From Symsagittifera roscoffensis (lineage: Eukaryota > Xenacoelomorpha > Acoela > Convolutidae), in NCBI RefSeq assembly GCF_963678635.1, contig NC_087069.1:8878633-8942632 (forward strand): DNA of 64,000 nucleotides. Direction: 5' to 3'. Position numbers and translations under genes: made by a program. Shown here piece by piece: positions 41,920-53,654 of the stretch (the stretch's first letter is position 1; each line of letters begins with the position of its first letter). The notes below the pieces were generated by a model that was not told the DNA's origin, made no database searches, and saw only the letters and a program-made list of their open reading frames with translations.

Positions 41920-42470
41920 AATAATGATCGGACTGGGTTGAGTGATATATCATATTAAAGCCCTTATAGTCGTGATTCGAACCATATTAAAAGATTTCAA
42001 ATTTTTTTTACCCGTGTCGAGAAAAACCGGTTTGAAGTCTTTACTTTTTCGTCTTAATTCGAGCGAATAAAACGAGCGAGCAGTGTTATTTTAAATGCTT
42101 AAAAGCTTACAATTGCTTAATTAAAAACGTAAAAATTTAGTTTTACTTGAGTAACGTTAGTTTTTTCAGTATTTTAGCGCCTTTTTGCAATCAATAGCTT
42201 CAAAAATTCAAAAAGCTGTCAAAAAAATTGAAAAAATATATATATTTTTTGTTTTTTAGCCATTTTTCTTGAAAAATTGTTTTACAGTTTGCATATTTTA
42301 CTATGACTGTCGAATATGCCTAATCTCTAATTTTTCGTTCAGGTCCTTTTACACCACGCCGAAAAAACGACACTAATTTGAAGAAACTTTTTTATTGTTT
42401 TTTCTAAGACTACGGTCGGGACATTCTGTGCTACTTGCACCGTAACCGGCTATCCGTGTTTCAATTTGAA
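41920..42470 (+). repeat. Dispersed ~500-bp repeat, copy 2
   Basis: Shares ordered blocks with 33,470-33,930 and 52,540-53,055, including GTCGTGATTCGAA, GTGTCGAGAAAAA, CTGTCGAATATGCCTAA, ACACTAATTTGAA and CTGTGCTACTTGCACCGTAA. Confidence 0.7.
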
Positions 42471-42900
42471 TGTTTTTTTTTCGGCCGAAATAATTCCGGC
42501 TTTGATGCTTAGCTAAGTGGCCTATTTTTGAAACACATTGAATACTAATCGCCTGGAAATGAAAAAGAATGTTTGTTAGACATTCAGAAGTTCATATCGC
42601 AAAGCTGTTCATGACAACGTTTTTGTGTTACACTCTGCAGGAATTTACCCAAGCTTTTTCGTTTGATTTTCAATTCGAGTAGCACTATGAATATTGTTGG
42701 TTTTTCATAAATCTTAAACGTGCAGGTGTTTTTTGAAGGCTAAAAATATATACCAGTTTAATATCAGTGTAAGACGATTCGACTAAAAGCAAGGGTGAAT
42801 TAAGAGGATGCAGGGGACGCCTCTTCTAACCAGGAATCTGACAGCTTAACCTCCATTCAAAGTCTCCTTTTTATATTTAAACGACGCTCATTTCGGTTAG

Positions 42901-42973
42901 CTTAATTTTTTATAGCATAAACTAACTTAAGTTTTTATAGCATTAACCAACTTTTTATAGCATAAACTAACTT
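42901..42973 (+). repeat. ~27-bp tandem repeat, 3 units
   Basis: TTTTTATAGCATAAACTAACTT repeats three times with small changes. Confidence 0.85.
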
Positions 42974-43124
42974 CGATTTGTGAGGGTGCGCCAAAAACGT
43001 GATCTTTTGCTGGAAACATTTTAAGTAACAGTCTCTGGATAGTTTTTCAGATATTCAGCTACCGAAAAGCGCGTCCAGACAATTCGGCCAAAGACAATTC
43101 AGCCAATTTGAAATTCAGACATTT

Positions 43125-43229
43125 CATTTTGTTTTATTACTTTTAATTTTTAAATGTTATTACTGCTCCATAAACCTTAATAGGCAGTCGGAACATTCAG
43201 GGCTTCGCCCTGATACGAGCAGTCTTGTT
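43125..43229 (+). mobile_element. TTGTTCCGAC-family 3' end fragment
   Basis: Only the terminal ~105 bp, ending GGGCTTCGCCCTGATACGAG then CAGTCTTGTT. It abuts the next copy head to tail, sharing the TT. Confidence 0.8.
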
Positions 43230-43773
43230 GTTCCGACTTTCGATACGAAAGTAACGGAATATTTGTGCTCGGGGTGGGTTTTTTTTTCTTCAGACAAATT
43301 TCGACTTTTTAACTAGCCATTTTTGACGGAATTTTTTTATATCATTCAAAAGGTATTGTTGATCTGAGCTTAAATTTGAAAAAATATTTCACCTGTGATT
43401 GTTTTTCGTTAAGTTATGAGGGTTTAAAGATTGCCATTTTGGCCATTTTGACCAATTTGGGACCATTAACGCGCGATATAATTCGCGCTATTAACGCGTA
43501 AGCGGAGATTTAATCCGTCTTATAAATCGTTCCAAATTGGTTGAACGAAGCTTATTTGCCATAATTGATTTGTTACAAGGAACGAAATCTATCTTTTTGT
43601 ACTTTATATGGCGTGGGGGGGGGGGATGATTTTCCTAAAAAATTTCAAATTTTAGAAAAAAAGTTCATTTTATTTTATTTCAATTAATTTTTTTATGTTA
43701 TTACTGCTCCTCCATAAACCTTAAAAGGCAGTCGGAACATTCAGGGCTTCGCCCTGATATGAGCAGTCTTGTT
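43228..43773 (+). mobile_element. TTGTTCCGAC-family element, complete 546-bp copy
   Basis: Both ends are intact (TTGTTCCGACTTTCGATACG ... CAGTCTTGTT), each with a subterminal hairpin. TTGTT flanks both ends in every copy, so it is either part of the element or a strict target preference. No coding capacity. Confidence 0.8.
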
Positions 43774-44029
43774 TTCTTTCGAATCTAGCGTTTTGTAAAA
43801 TTGGCTGAATTGTCTTTGGCCGAATTGTCTGTATATTTCTGGCTGAATTGTCAAATTGGCTGAATTGTCTTTGGCCGAATTGTCTGTGCGCCACCGAAAA
43901 GATATTGAGCCAATATAAAATGCTAGATCCAATCAGCAGTGAATTTTGCAAATTCGCAATGAAAGCTGTGGTCGGAACATTCTGTGCAAATTTCACTGTG
44001 ACCGGCTGCTCTTATTTTGATTTCAAAGA

Positions 44030-44524
44030 GCTATATCGCTTTAAGCTTCTATTTTCGGACAAATCCAATGTTTGTATTAGTTGTATTATCAGGTCAGTTT
44101 TAACCTTGGAACAGATGTAAGCTTTGAAGTGGAGATCCAATGAAGATTCATGGTTGGGTTATTTCTTATCCAGTTCGAATTTTGACCTTTTAAATTTGTC
44201 AGATTTTACAAGTTCTGAATAATTTATCTCATTTACATTCTTTTAGTCTACAAAAAAAAACATACCGGAAACAGTATATTGATTTTCTGATGAAATGGTG
44301 AAAACTTATTATCTTCGTCTTCGGGCACGAACTATTTTCATCTAGAAAATTGACGTGTATTTTTTTCGCAAAGGTATCTGAAAAGCGAGCTAAGGCAATC
44401 TTTTTTTTTGCGGTTTTTAATTCATGTTTGCATATTTTTGTTATTATGTTAAGTTTTGCGCTGTTTTCTAATTTTTTCTAATTCGGTTTTCGGATTTTTT
44501 GTTATTGCTTTGCTATTTGCTTTG
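44030..44524. other. No gene recognised
   Basis: A GTCGGAACATTCTGTGC block near 43,971 resembles the end of the 41.9-kb repeat family. Beyond it nothing is assigned. Confidence 0.45.
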
Positions 44525-44715
44525 TAATCTATTCTGATAGATGTGACCTTGAGTAAACTGATTTGACCGTTCGATTTCGAGTCAAAGAATAATGCTTGTG
44601 AACCCGATTTGAGTCTAATTATTTGTTTCAAATAATTCTGTATTACCCAGTTGTAATTGAACCCATTGCTCTTTTCTCTTTTAGTTTTTAGTTTCAATGC
44701 TTCGATTTGTAGAGG
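44525..44715 (+). repeat. ~190-bp repeat with inverted copy at 51,585-51,760
   Basis: ATTCTGATAGATGTGACCTT, GTAAACTGATTTGACCG, TTATTTGTTTCAAATAATTC and CATTGCTCTTTTCTCTT recur in reverse complement 7 kb downstream. The 82-aa ORF on this repeat is not a gene. Confidence 0.75.
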
Positions 44716-45580
44716 GGAGAATCAAATTTTGGTTTTTTCTGGTTTTTTCTGAAGACAATTGATTTTTGCAAACATATAGATTTCGAAATTGCTTTAAATC
44801 AACCGAATTGATAAGTTTTTTTGAGCATGATCTGTTAGTAATTTGAAAAACTACTTAACTACTTCGTTATTATTTTGATAGATATGAGAATGACTCTATC
44901 GACTCTTCAGTTTGAAGTTAAAACGTACTCAAAATTAGGTGGATAAATCAGCCGTAGACATTTTGCTTATATATCCATTATATATTTAAATGCGGGCTTC
45001 ACTATCTCGCCACGCTTAAAATTTTTCATTTGTTTCTGCATGTTTAAGTTATATCCTATATTGCAATAATTAAAATTTTTTCGATTTTCCAGTTGATTTC
45101 AGTCTTTATTTTACCGAGTTTAAAATAAGGAGCCTAAAAGTGGAATGTTGTCAGGGTTTCCCCCAGGGGTTGCGAATTTGACCTCCAATTATGAATGCCC
45201 AACATTACGAGGCCAAACTGTGTATTTTGTGAATTATTGGCAGATTCCGCAACAAGGACGCTCCCTTTTTTCTTCTTTTGTTATTTCATTTTCGTTGATC
45301 TTTCTCACAAACATTAAACATGTTGAAATTTGAATTACTTTACCAGCTACATATACAACGCCAAAAGCAATATATTATGCCTGGAGGGCGATCCTAAAGA
45401 GCAGTACTGCTCATCGAGTAGGATATCCTGGAGAGTAAAGAGAAGACAGTCAGCATCAACTCAACAAACAAGTTAATTTAAGGGCTGAAGTTAAAAAAAC
45501 AGTTTGTAGAGGTCCTGATTGTCGTTTAGGTAAATTTGAAAAAACTGTTTATAGAATCTCAAACAGCTAACTTGTGACAT
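44716..45580. other. No gene recognised
   Basis: Contains one copy of the 1-2 kb repeat motif (GTTGTCAGGGTTTCCCCCAGG near 45,145). Confidence 0.5.
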
Positions 45581-46960
45581 TTAATGTATATTAACAGGTA
45601 TCAAGTCATTTTGTTTTAAATAGTTAAAAGCCTGCACAATTCTAACTGTAAGCGATCTCTGTTTAGCGGTAGTAGAAAATTTTGTCACTTTAATTACGCC
45701 TTTCGCTTTGCTCCTGGTACATGGTCCACTTTTTTTCGGAGTAAGTTTGAGACAGAAAACCATTTTTTTTGCCCGATCGCAATTCCATAAACAAGTGTTT
45801 AACCATCTCAAAAAAAAGTATAAATCAAAAACAGTCAGCAATCTGTTTCCGTCCATAATTTCCTTAATTGATTCATATCTACGTTTGAAGAAAATTGCTC
45901 TCAGGATTCTTTTTTTTGTAGTTTCATTATCTCGGTAAGGTGAGATTGGGATGTATTGCCGTATATTAAAATTCCATAAGTGATTGTAGGATTTACATAT
46001 GCTTTGTAGAAGCGAATCATCTGCTGTTTAGAAAAAACATACCTAGCTTTCCAGACAATGCCACAAAATTTAGTTAGTTTTTTGCACACATGTTCAATAA
46101 GAAATTTGAAAGTAAGTTTCTTATCAACAAAAATGCCTAAATGTTTTCTTACATTTGTAATTTGAACTGAAGTACCAATAGCAAAGTAGTCTTTTGAAAA
46201 GTTACTACCAAATTTCATTATTTGAGTTTTACCAGGATTGACACAAAGTCCATTCGTTTTGAACCATCTATCCACTTTATTTAACGAGCTATCGAAGCTA
46301 TCTCTGTATATTGTAGTATCTGCATTGTATATTGTAGTATCATCGACAAATAGAACAATCTCAGATTCTTCAGCAATTTTCGGAAGGTCATTTATATATA
46401 TCAAAAACAAAAACGGACCTAAAATTGACCCTTGCGGTACTCCACATGACATAGAGCGACTTGAAGATATTTATTTATCAGTTTGAACAAATTGAAACAG
46501 GTTTGTAAAGTAATTTTTCAGAAGACAATGAATGCGGCCTCTAAAGCCGTATTTTTCCAATTTGGCCAAAGAAGATCATGATTTATGGTATAAAATGCTT
46601 TTTTGAGATCAACAAGGCATGATTGACCAACTAATTTACTGTCCCATCCCTCTCTTATAAATTCGTGAATTTGATTAATGCGTCCACGCATGACTTTTTC
46701 TTTTGAAGTTCAAATTGTTTTTCATAAAGAATCTTCTGTTTGTCAGCAAAGTTATACATTCTATTGAAAATTATCCTTTCGAAAATTTTGCTGAGTGAAC
46801 TCAGTAAACTAATAGTTCTACAATTTAAAGGGGCATAACTTTTGCAACTTTTAAGCCTTGAGGAAAATAACCACTCTCAATGCATTGGTTGGAAAGGCTG
46901 CAAATTCTTACAGAAATTATAGGCAGCGATAAATTTGTGCGCTTATTCAGTGCACAGTTT
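45581..46960 (-). pseudogene. LINE (non-LTR) reverse transcriptase fragment
   Basis: A 5'-truncated, frameshifted reverse transcriptase. The central ORF (46,452-45,901) has the palm motifs GVPQGSILGPFLFLIYINDL and LFVDDTTIY, where the usual Ala of F/Y-A-D-D is Val, then NPGKTQIMKFG and a LGIFVDKKLTF thumb-like stretch. Upstream in other frames are KIFERIIFNRM and DLKKAFYTINHDLL-type motifs. Downstream (45,856-45,581) is the tail after the thumb. The pattern fits Jockey/CR1-type elements. No endonuclease domain or ORF1 was seen. Stops and shifts show it is dead. Confidence 0.85.
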
Positions 46961-47711
46961 GGTCTCATGGCGAATTTTTTTTAGTGATACGAGGATTTAT
47001 GTGGTTTTTCAAAATTTTCCAGAAAACCCAAATAGCATATTTCACAAAATTTGAAATCCCAACCCTGCAATTGGGTGCTGTCAGAGTACACTCAAGGGTT
47101 TTGAATCTTGCCTCCAAATATGACTGCTCGAAGGAGAAGGGGAGTGCAGGGGAGTAGTCAAAGCGTCATTCAGCTAGGCTGGAATGTGTCTTTCGATATA
47201 GTGAGAGTTCCGTTTGGAAGATGGGGGGGGTTTCATTTAGTATTTATGGTATAGGCACAGATTCAAAAAATTTGAAAACCGCTTGTGTGTGGAGTGCTTT
47301 GTATTTTGGCTCCCTAGTCGATGTAACTTTTGACGTATATCACATGAGTCAAGAGGGCAGCGTCAAAAATTTTCATCGAGGGTTTCATCTGTTTGCAACT
47401 AGCGTAGTTTTGTGATGAGAGTTGGTCCATGAGGTGGGCTATTGGAAGACCAAATATTGTCTTTTGGCGTTGAGTGAAATTGGTCGATATTAGTTATTTT
47501 GTGCTTCAATTACAGTACGAAGAAAATAACACTCTGTGTTGTTTTATCCAAATCTGTCGAAATTGGACAAGTTCCATTGATTAAACACTCATTTAGTGTT
47601 TGCTTTTGGGAAGTTAGTTAAGAGAATTATCATCATAAACTTTTGATAGGAAGGCTTTTTAAACTCAAAATGCGATGTTCATTGTCATTTTGGAAAGCCG
47701 GCTGAATTTAG
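46961..47711. other. No gene recognised
   Basis: Contains a copy of the 1-2 kb repeat (GGTGCTGTCAGAGTACACTC near 47,070) and a short GC-richer patch at 47,130-47,160. Confidence 0.5.
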
Positions 47712-47970
47712 AGTTATGAACGTAGTGAGTACTTTTATATAGGTCTAGGTGATATGTTTTGAGTTTTTTCAAGAAAAATCTTAGAATGCGTTCAAGCTTA
47801 ATTTTAATTTTTCGTGGTTTGACTTCTGATATCATTTTAAGTTTACTTCGTTTCCTTTGTTAAAAGGCAGGCAAACTTCAACATCGAACAGCAAAAGTGT
47901 AAAATTCACGAAAAACGTGATCGACTTCTAGTTTTGAAAGTGGAATTTATATATCGAAAATTTCCAATTT
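47712..47970 (+). repeat. Dispersed repeat (GAACGTAGTGAGTACT family)
   Basis: Shares GAACGTAGTGAGTACT, TATATAGGTCT, TTTGACTTCTGAT, GTTAAAAGGCAGGCAAA, CGAACAGCAAAA and CTAGTTTTGAAAGTGGA with 39,500-39,690, 37,425-37,560 and 61,310-61,410. Confidence 0.65.
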
Positions 47971-49168
47971 TCAAAAAAAAACGAGGTATTATATTTTGTT
48001 TTCTTGCATTCATTACTCTTTTCCAACTGCCATTTGACTATGTTTTTTTCCGAGATTTTAATAACGTTTAATTGCGCTGTTTATGAATACTTCTGCACAA
48101 GTTGAAAGTTTTTGAGAAGAACCACAAAATGCGCCGTTTAAGAACATGTTGAAGATATCGCTTTTTGTCGCCTGCTCCAATTCCCAGAAGGATCGCTTCG
48201 CCTGTCCCCCTCTGCTTTTGCAACATCTAACGCTTTAACCTGTAAATCTTACAGAATGTTACTATGTGAGTATTTTGTTGCAGTTTTTGTAACAATTGTG
48301 AAAAATAAGTGGTTATTATTTTCAGGTCAAAATGGTTTTGTGTCCCTTGGTGGAGGATTTACAAAAATGGTGATGGTTTTCATTTCAACGATTAGATAAG
48401 AGAATCGTACCATTTGTCATCAATTGTGCAGTAATTGTGCCTTACAGAGGTTGTCTCAACCATCGGTCAAACTCATGTCTATCCGAAAAAAAAATTATCT
48501 TTAAGTTCTTCATTTTCGATTTCATGTAGTTAGACGATGATTGTTTGTTTTATTTACTTTCTTGACGTCGACTGATTTTTATTAGACCTTTTGGCTTTAT
48601 TCGTTTTTTTTTCACTTTGATTTGTTTCTTCTGTTTTATTTCTTTCAACTTTTAAAACTTGTTCTTTCATTTGACGAATACAGCAAAATAATTGCTTTTT
48701 CTATTTTATTAGCAACGAAGTCATATTTAATGATATCTTCCCGATTTACTTTTATCAAGTATTTCGAACTCCGTTTTCCTGGGGAAAAATCCCAGAATAA
48801 CATCATAGCTTCAATTTTATACCATCGTGAAAAATAGACTTACTGCCAATATCAGTATATTTACAAGGTGATGTCGCTATTAGACGCAAACCGCAATGAT
48901 TTAAAGCTGAATTAATTTCATAATAACATTTAAGTTATTCTGACTTGTTTCAATTGTTGTTATTTTCAAAACTTCTTCAAAGCTCAACCAATTTTTTATT
49001 GTTCCCATATGATTGTGTCTTCATTTTGCAACATAAATTTATTTTAAAACTAGTAAAAACTAGCTGTTTTTAAGAAAATTTCAATCGGTTTTCTTAATTT
49101 TGTTTTCTTTGCGGTCTAACTTTTTCTAATTTATTATCTAATATTAGATAGTTAGCTAACTCATTATA
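47971..49168. other. Upstream region of ceramide synthase; no element assigned
   Basis: AT-rich with a small GC-rich island (GGATCGCTTCGCCTGTCCCC, 48,192). Repeated TTAGATAGTTAGCTAACTC lies just before the ATG. No TATA box or initiator can be assigned. Confidence 0.45.
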
Positions 49169-50899
49169 ATGCCAAGTTTTACAATTAATGAAATTGGCGC
49201 CAGTTTAGTTTTCAGTGGCTTATTTATCGTGGTGCGAAAAATCATCGAAACCTCAATAGCAGATTTGGCAATAAAACATTTCGCCCGACCAGGGTCGGAA
49301 ATTCTACGAAATCCCAAAACCGAACACAAGTATCGAGAAGGCTGTTGGAAATTATTTATTCACGCTTGGATTGTGTTATATGGTTTGATTGCTTTACTGC
49401 CTTCCGAATTCTTATACGATTCTCAGCAATTATGGATCGATGCCTTAAGCCATAAAATGACCCCCGTTTATTATTGGTATTACATGATCGAATTAGGCTA
49501 TTATTTCTCGGAAGTGTTAACACATTGTGTAGCAGTGAAACGAAAAGACTTTATTATAATGTTATTGCATCATGTGGTCACTATTCTTCTTATAGTTACA
49601 AGCTATCATAATAATTTATTTCGAGTTGGTATGTTGATGATGTTGTTTCACGATTTGATGGATCCGTTCTTGGAGTTGGCCAAAATCGGAAAGTACTTGA
49701 AGTTGCAGAAGTTTTCTTATCTCATGTTTTTTCTGCTGACCATCACGTATTTCTACACAAGGTATGTTGTACATTGCACTCATTCTTCTGCTCTAAGCAT
49801 TTATTTACAAAAATTCATCAAACATTTTTTTGCCTTGTTTTTTTTTTCTTTTTCAGTTTTTAAAGCAATTTCTGAACGTTTGTCGCTTGTTGCTTGTGTT
49901 TGAGAAGTGCAGTTTGGCCGCAGTGTAATTGTATCGTAATTTTGACTGTGTAAACTGTACATGATTGCGTGCAACTTAATTTTCAATGATATTGTGTTTT
50001 TTATTACTCTTTCCCCATGTTAATAATTATAATAATTGTAGTTCCTGCAACTCGCAGAGGAGCTATCAGTAGGCCTTAACAGTCCTGTCGAGGATAGTCC
50101 ATTTCTATTATCTCCCCACATTCCAGACAGTGTTATTTTTGTTGAGCGAAGCTGTTTTTTGCGACTCAAGGCCGTTTTTGTGCGTCTAGAACTTTTTACG
50201 GGGTACAACTATTGCAGCCAAATATGGTCAGGTTGTGGTAGACCTGAAGCTAGAGGTCAAGTGAGAGCTTGTCCTCACACACTATCATTGCCATGGCATG
50301 GGATCGAATACACGATCTGACGATTTCAGAGTGAACGCCTTACCACTGTGCTAAGTGCCTCCTTAATGTTAATTTCAATATTTAAAAACAAACGACACTG
50401 TTATTTTATATCTGATTCTTTTCTTTTAATTGTTCCGGTAATGTTATGTTGCGGCTGTGTAGACTGTATCTGATCCCGTTCTACGTGTGGAGGAGTGTGA
50501 TCTACGAGGTGCCGGTGGTACTGCTCCCAACTCTTGACCTCACAGATGGACACTTCATGCGTCTCTTCTACTTCTGCAACCTTCTCATAGCCATACTCAT
50601 GGCCCTCAACTGTGTATGGGCATACTTCCTCCTACAGGCCATCGTCAGGTAATGGCCACAAATCAGTATGATCAGGATTTTTTAAATCTTTAAATTTGAT
50701 ATTTTTGTCGCTATTTTTTTTGCTTCTATTGCTACTCTGGTTTTTTGGCACTAGACTATCATATTCCTGTTTTTTTAATTGTCAATGAATAAAGTGATTT
50801 TTAAGGACCTGTTGTTTTGATCTATTGCTTGTTTTGTGTAGGTTCACATCAGGAAGGGAACTTGCTGATACTCGGTCTGATGACGAACACAACGACTGA
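49169..50899 (+). CDS. Ceramide synthase (TLC/Lag1 domain), 3 exons
   Basis: Exons 49169-49761, 50463-50648 and 50842-50899 join through GT-AG introns in consistent phase and encode ~278 residues. Ceramide synthases N-acylate sphingoid bases with acyl-CoA in the ER membrane. The TLC domain is clear: TM helices, the Lag1 core LLHHVVTILLIV with catalytic His134-His135, then FHDLMDPFLELAK with the paired Asp162/Asp165. The C-terminus ends DTRSDDEHND, the acidic DxRSDxE tail typical of this family. At 278 residues it is ~100 shorter than most animal members. There is no Hox-like domain, and the N-terminal TM region is abbreviated, so an upstream exon may be missing, or it is a short, CerS1-like form. 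Intron 1 carries a SINE. Confidence 0.9.
50020..50372 (-). repeat. tRNA-derived SINE in ceramide synthase intron 1
   Basis: On the minus strand it begins GGAGGCACTTAGCACAGTGG, with a near-perfect polymerase III A box (TTAGCACAGTGGTAAGG) and B box GTATTCGATCCC 50 bases on. A ~230-bp unrelated body and a tail of ATTATT/AATTATTA repeats follow. GC content is well above the surroundings, suggesting a younger or distinct family. Confidence 0.8.
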
Positions 50900-51584
50900 A
50901 TAGGTCTCATTGATTATTCTATTATTTTCTTTTCTTGTCTCGTCTCTTTTTGGATGGTGCTATCTAATTAACTAATATCACCAATCCATGGTTAAAATTT
51001 ATAGCTATAAGATGAATTGAATAATATATATGTCAAAAAGGTTTGAAAGTTACAAATACAAATTTAAACAGAAGAAAGAGCTTTATAAATCTATGACGTG
51101 ATAAACACGTTTAACACTGTAAGCGGAGTTACTGCAAATACTGGAATAGTTCTTCAACTTCAGGTATTCTAATTGAAAAACACTGAAAAAAATGCTAATT
51201 AGAATTTGATGTAACTTAAATTTTAAATTGATTGATGTGAATTTGAAAATTTTTAATTGTTTAGTTCTGCCACTGCGTGGTGTTAGTTTTTGTTGAGTTG
51301 TTTTGATTTATAATTTCAAATGATAACGAACTAGCGAGTTAACATTTGGTTCTTCAATTCTAACCTTGTTTAAATTGAGTTAGTTTTTTCAACTTGAGTC
51401 CAATCAAGTAGAGCACAAGCATAATAACTAGATCACGATGAGTTATGATAGGCGGTTTATTGGCTAATTGGAGACATGCAACTGTGGAAAAGCAATTTTG
51501 ATTCGCATTCTCATTGGGTTGCAATTTGCAATACTAATTTAAACAAGTTGGATCAAATCTTCAAAATCTGTTTCTTCCCTCTAC
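50900..51584. other. Region 3' of ceramide synthase, nothing assigned
   Basis: Contains likely 3' UTR. No clear polyadenylation signal can be chosen among the AT-rich candidates. Confidence 0.45.
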
Positions 51585-51762
51585 AAATTGAAGCATTTAA
51601 ACTAAACACTAAGAGAGAAAAGAGCAATGGGTAAAACAGAATTATTTGAAACAAATAATTAAATTCAGAGCGGGTTCACAAGCACTATTTTTTTACTCAA
51701 AATCGAACGGTCAAATCAGTTTACTCAAGGTCACATCTATCAGAATAGATTACAAAGCAATT
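51585..51762 (-). repeat. Inverted copy of the 44,525-44,715 repeat
   Basis: Reverse complement of the 44.5-kb unit, from CTCTACAAATTGAAGCATT to ATCTATCAGAATAGATTAC, with a few substitutions. Confidence 0.75.
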
Positions 51763-52081
51763 CAATTTGGAACGATTTTGTTATGCGGGATAATTCGACA
51801 CGGATAAATAGTTCGCGTTACGCTCTCAGCAGTATGAATAAATTCTTTAAAGAGCATAAAATTTAGTCCAGAACACGGCAAATTTGGCAATTTTCAAACC
51901 CCCAGAATTTTACAAAAAATAATCGGAGGTAAAATATCTTTTTATATTTGAACTCAGGAAGTCGATATCTCCAATGGGGTATAAAAAAATTTTGTCGAAA
52001 ATTTTTTCGATCGGTGAAAATTAACTGAATAAAAAAAACCACACCGAGCATAAATATTCAGCTTTCTTCGAAAGTCGGAAC
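51763..52081 (-). mobile_element. TTGTTCCGAC-family element, minus-strand truncated copy
   Basis: Read on the minus strand it begins GTTCCGACTTTCGAAGAAAG and continues TATTTATGCTCGGTGTGG, the family 5' end. It stops near the TTGGAACGATT block, about half-way through the element. Confidence 0.65.
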
Positions 52082-52539
52082 ACTAAAGCATAGATTTTTA
52101 TGCATAATAGAGGAAAGAATCTGCTAACGTCTTTTATCCGATACTCAACTGCTTCCAATACTTAATAAGGAGAGTCTTAGTATATTAAATAACTGGTTTA
52201 ACGTTTTTTTTGTTTGTTCTCATATGTAGTAATACTGAACTTGTTCCATTCAAAAACAGTTTTATATTTGCAAACGGTGAAGCAACAAAGTTTTTCTCTC
52301 TCGCTGCCTCTCTCGCGCTCTCTTTTAAAACAGTCAAATTTTACTGATTGTTTTTTATTTTAAATAACTAAATCAAATGTCGTGGATCGTGTCTTAGCTA
52401 AAATATAGCCGAAAAATCTGTAATTGTTACAGAGACATTGCTTAAAACGCTGGTTTTTTTCATTTTTTTCGACCTTTGAAAACGGAGAGAAACTTTGTCT
52501 TCGGTATGTTTTAGATTTTTTTTCAATGCAAGAGTCAGT

Positions 52540-53055
52540 ACCATAAATAATTATCGGAATGAGTCGAGTAATATGTCATATCACTTTCAGTCTTGATGCG
52601 GACGACATTTAAACTTCCAAAATGTGTTTCCGGGGTCGAGAAAAATCGGCTCGAAATTTTCGAGTTTAAATCTTATTTCGAGCGAGTAAAGCGAGCGAAG
52701 TCTTATAAAAGACTTTTAATAGTCTAATTCTTTTTATTCAAGTTAAGCTTAAAAATTCAGTATTAAACTAGCAAATATAGCCGAAAAAAATTGGAAAAAA
52801 AATTGAAATTGTCCTGCAAAATTGAATTATTTTTCATTTTGAATTTTCTGTCCATTTTTTGAGGGAAGGTGATGTCGCATATACCTAATTTAATAATTAC
52901 ATAGAGTATGCGCAATTCATAGGCTTTCGGTCAGATCCTGTCATCATACCATAGTTAAAAGATGACACAATTTGAAAAAAAAAATTTTTTTATCATGGTT
53001 GGGCGTTCTGTGCTACTTGCACAGCAAATGGCTATCCATGCTTCACATTGAATCT
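52540..53055 (+). repeat. Dispersed ~500-bp repeat, copy 3
   Basis: Shares GGAATGAGTCGAGTAATATGT, GGGTCGAGAAAAATCGG, GAGCGAGTAAAGCGAGCGA and CTGTGCTACTTGCACAG with the copies at 33,470 and 41,920. Confidence 0.7.
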
Positions 53056-53301
53056 GAAAAAAATTGAAACTTGGGCAGATCGCAAATTGAAACTAGGGTG
53101 GATTTAGGGGTAAGTGGGGGAGGTTCTAATCTACTACATCCATTTTCGTCCGACCAATTTAATTTTTTATTTGGCGCCAATATATAATAGTTTTGCGACC
53201 GCAACAACTCGAAGCAAGCGACGTTTACTCGAAACAAACAACGAAACAGTTTCGAATCCTTTTTGCGGGGACAGGCACCCAACTGCGACATGAAACCGGA
53301 A

Positions 53302-53445
53302 TTTTAAAGTTTCCAATTATTTTTAAAACCTTGCGAGCTTCCGTTTTTTAAATTTGCGAGTTGTCTTTGTTTCAAACTAAAGACAACTCTCATATTTAAA
53401 TAAACGAAAGCTCGCAAGGTTTTAAATATAAATGGAAATTTTAAA
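53302..53445. repeat. ~70-bp-arm hairpin
   Basis: CCTTGCGAGCTT and CGAGTTGTCTTTGTTT on the left pair with AAAGACAACTC and AAGCTCGCAAGG on the right. This is probably a small MITE. Short pieces of GCGAGTTGTC recur up to 53,640. Confidence 0.8.
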
Positions 53446-53654
53446 ATTTTGGTTAAAGTTCGCAATTGGGCGCCTATCACCTCTACGCAGCGATAAAGGG
53501 TTCGAAATTTTGGATAAAATAGTATCTCTGTTGGCAAGCTCGCAACTCTTTGGCGCGACTGCAGCGGTGAGTAGATTTCGATTTGTCTTTTATTGCGAGA
53601 TGTCTTTTATTGCGAGTTATATTTTTGTGAGTTGTCCTCTTACGACTAGTTTTG

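Larger units (their letters stand above)
43070..43892. mobile_element. Mutator-like MITE with 9-bp target duplication, hosting nested elements
   Basis: ACCGAAAAG flanks both sides (43,061-43,069 and 43,893-43,901). The inverted ends share CCAGACAATTCGGCCAAAG (left) and CTTTGGCCGAATTGTCTG (right), with repeated GACAATTCRGCC sub-units inside. A 9-bp duplication with long repetitive inverted ends is typical of Mutator-like elements. There is no transposase. Inside lie a 3' end fragment and a full copy of the TTGTTCCGAC family. Confidence 0.8.

Noticed and set aside
43721-43996. Minus ORFs rich in FGQRQFSQF repeats
   Set aside because: Caused by the GACAATTC sub-repeats of the MITE end.
45901-46452. 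Retron or group II intron reverse transcriptase
   Set aside because: GVPQGSILGPFLF and the motif order fit animal non-LTR retrotransposons. There is no msr/msd or intron RNA structure, and the host is eukaryotic.
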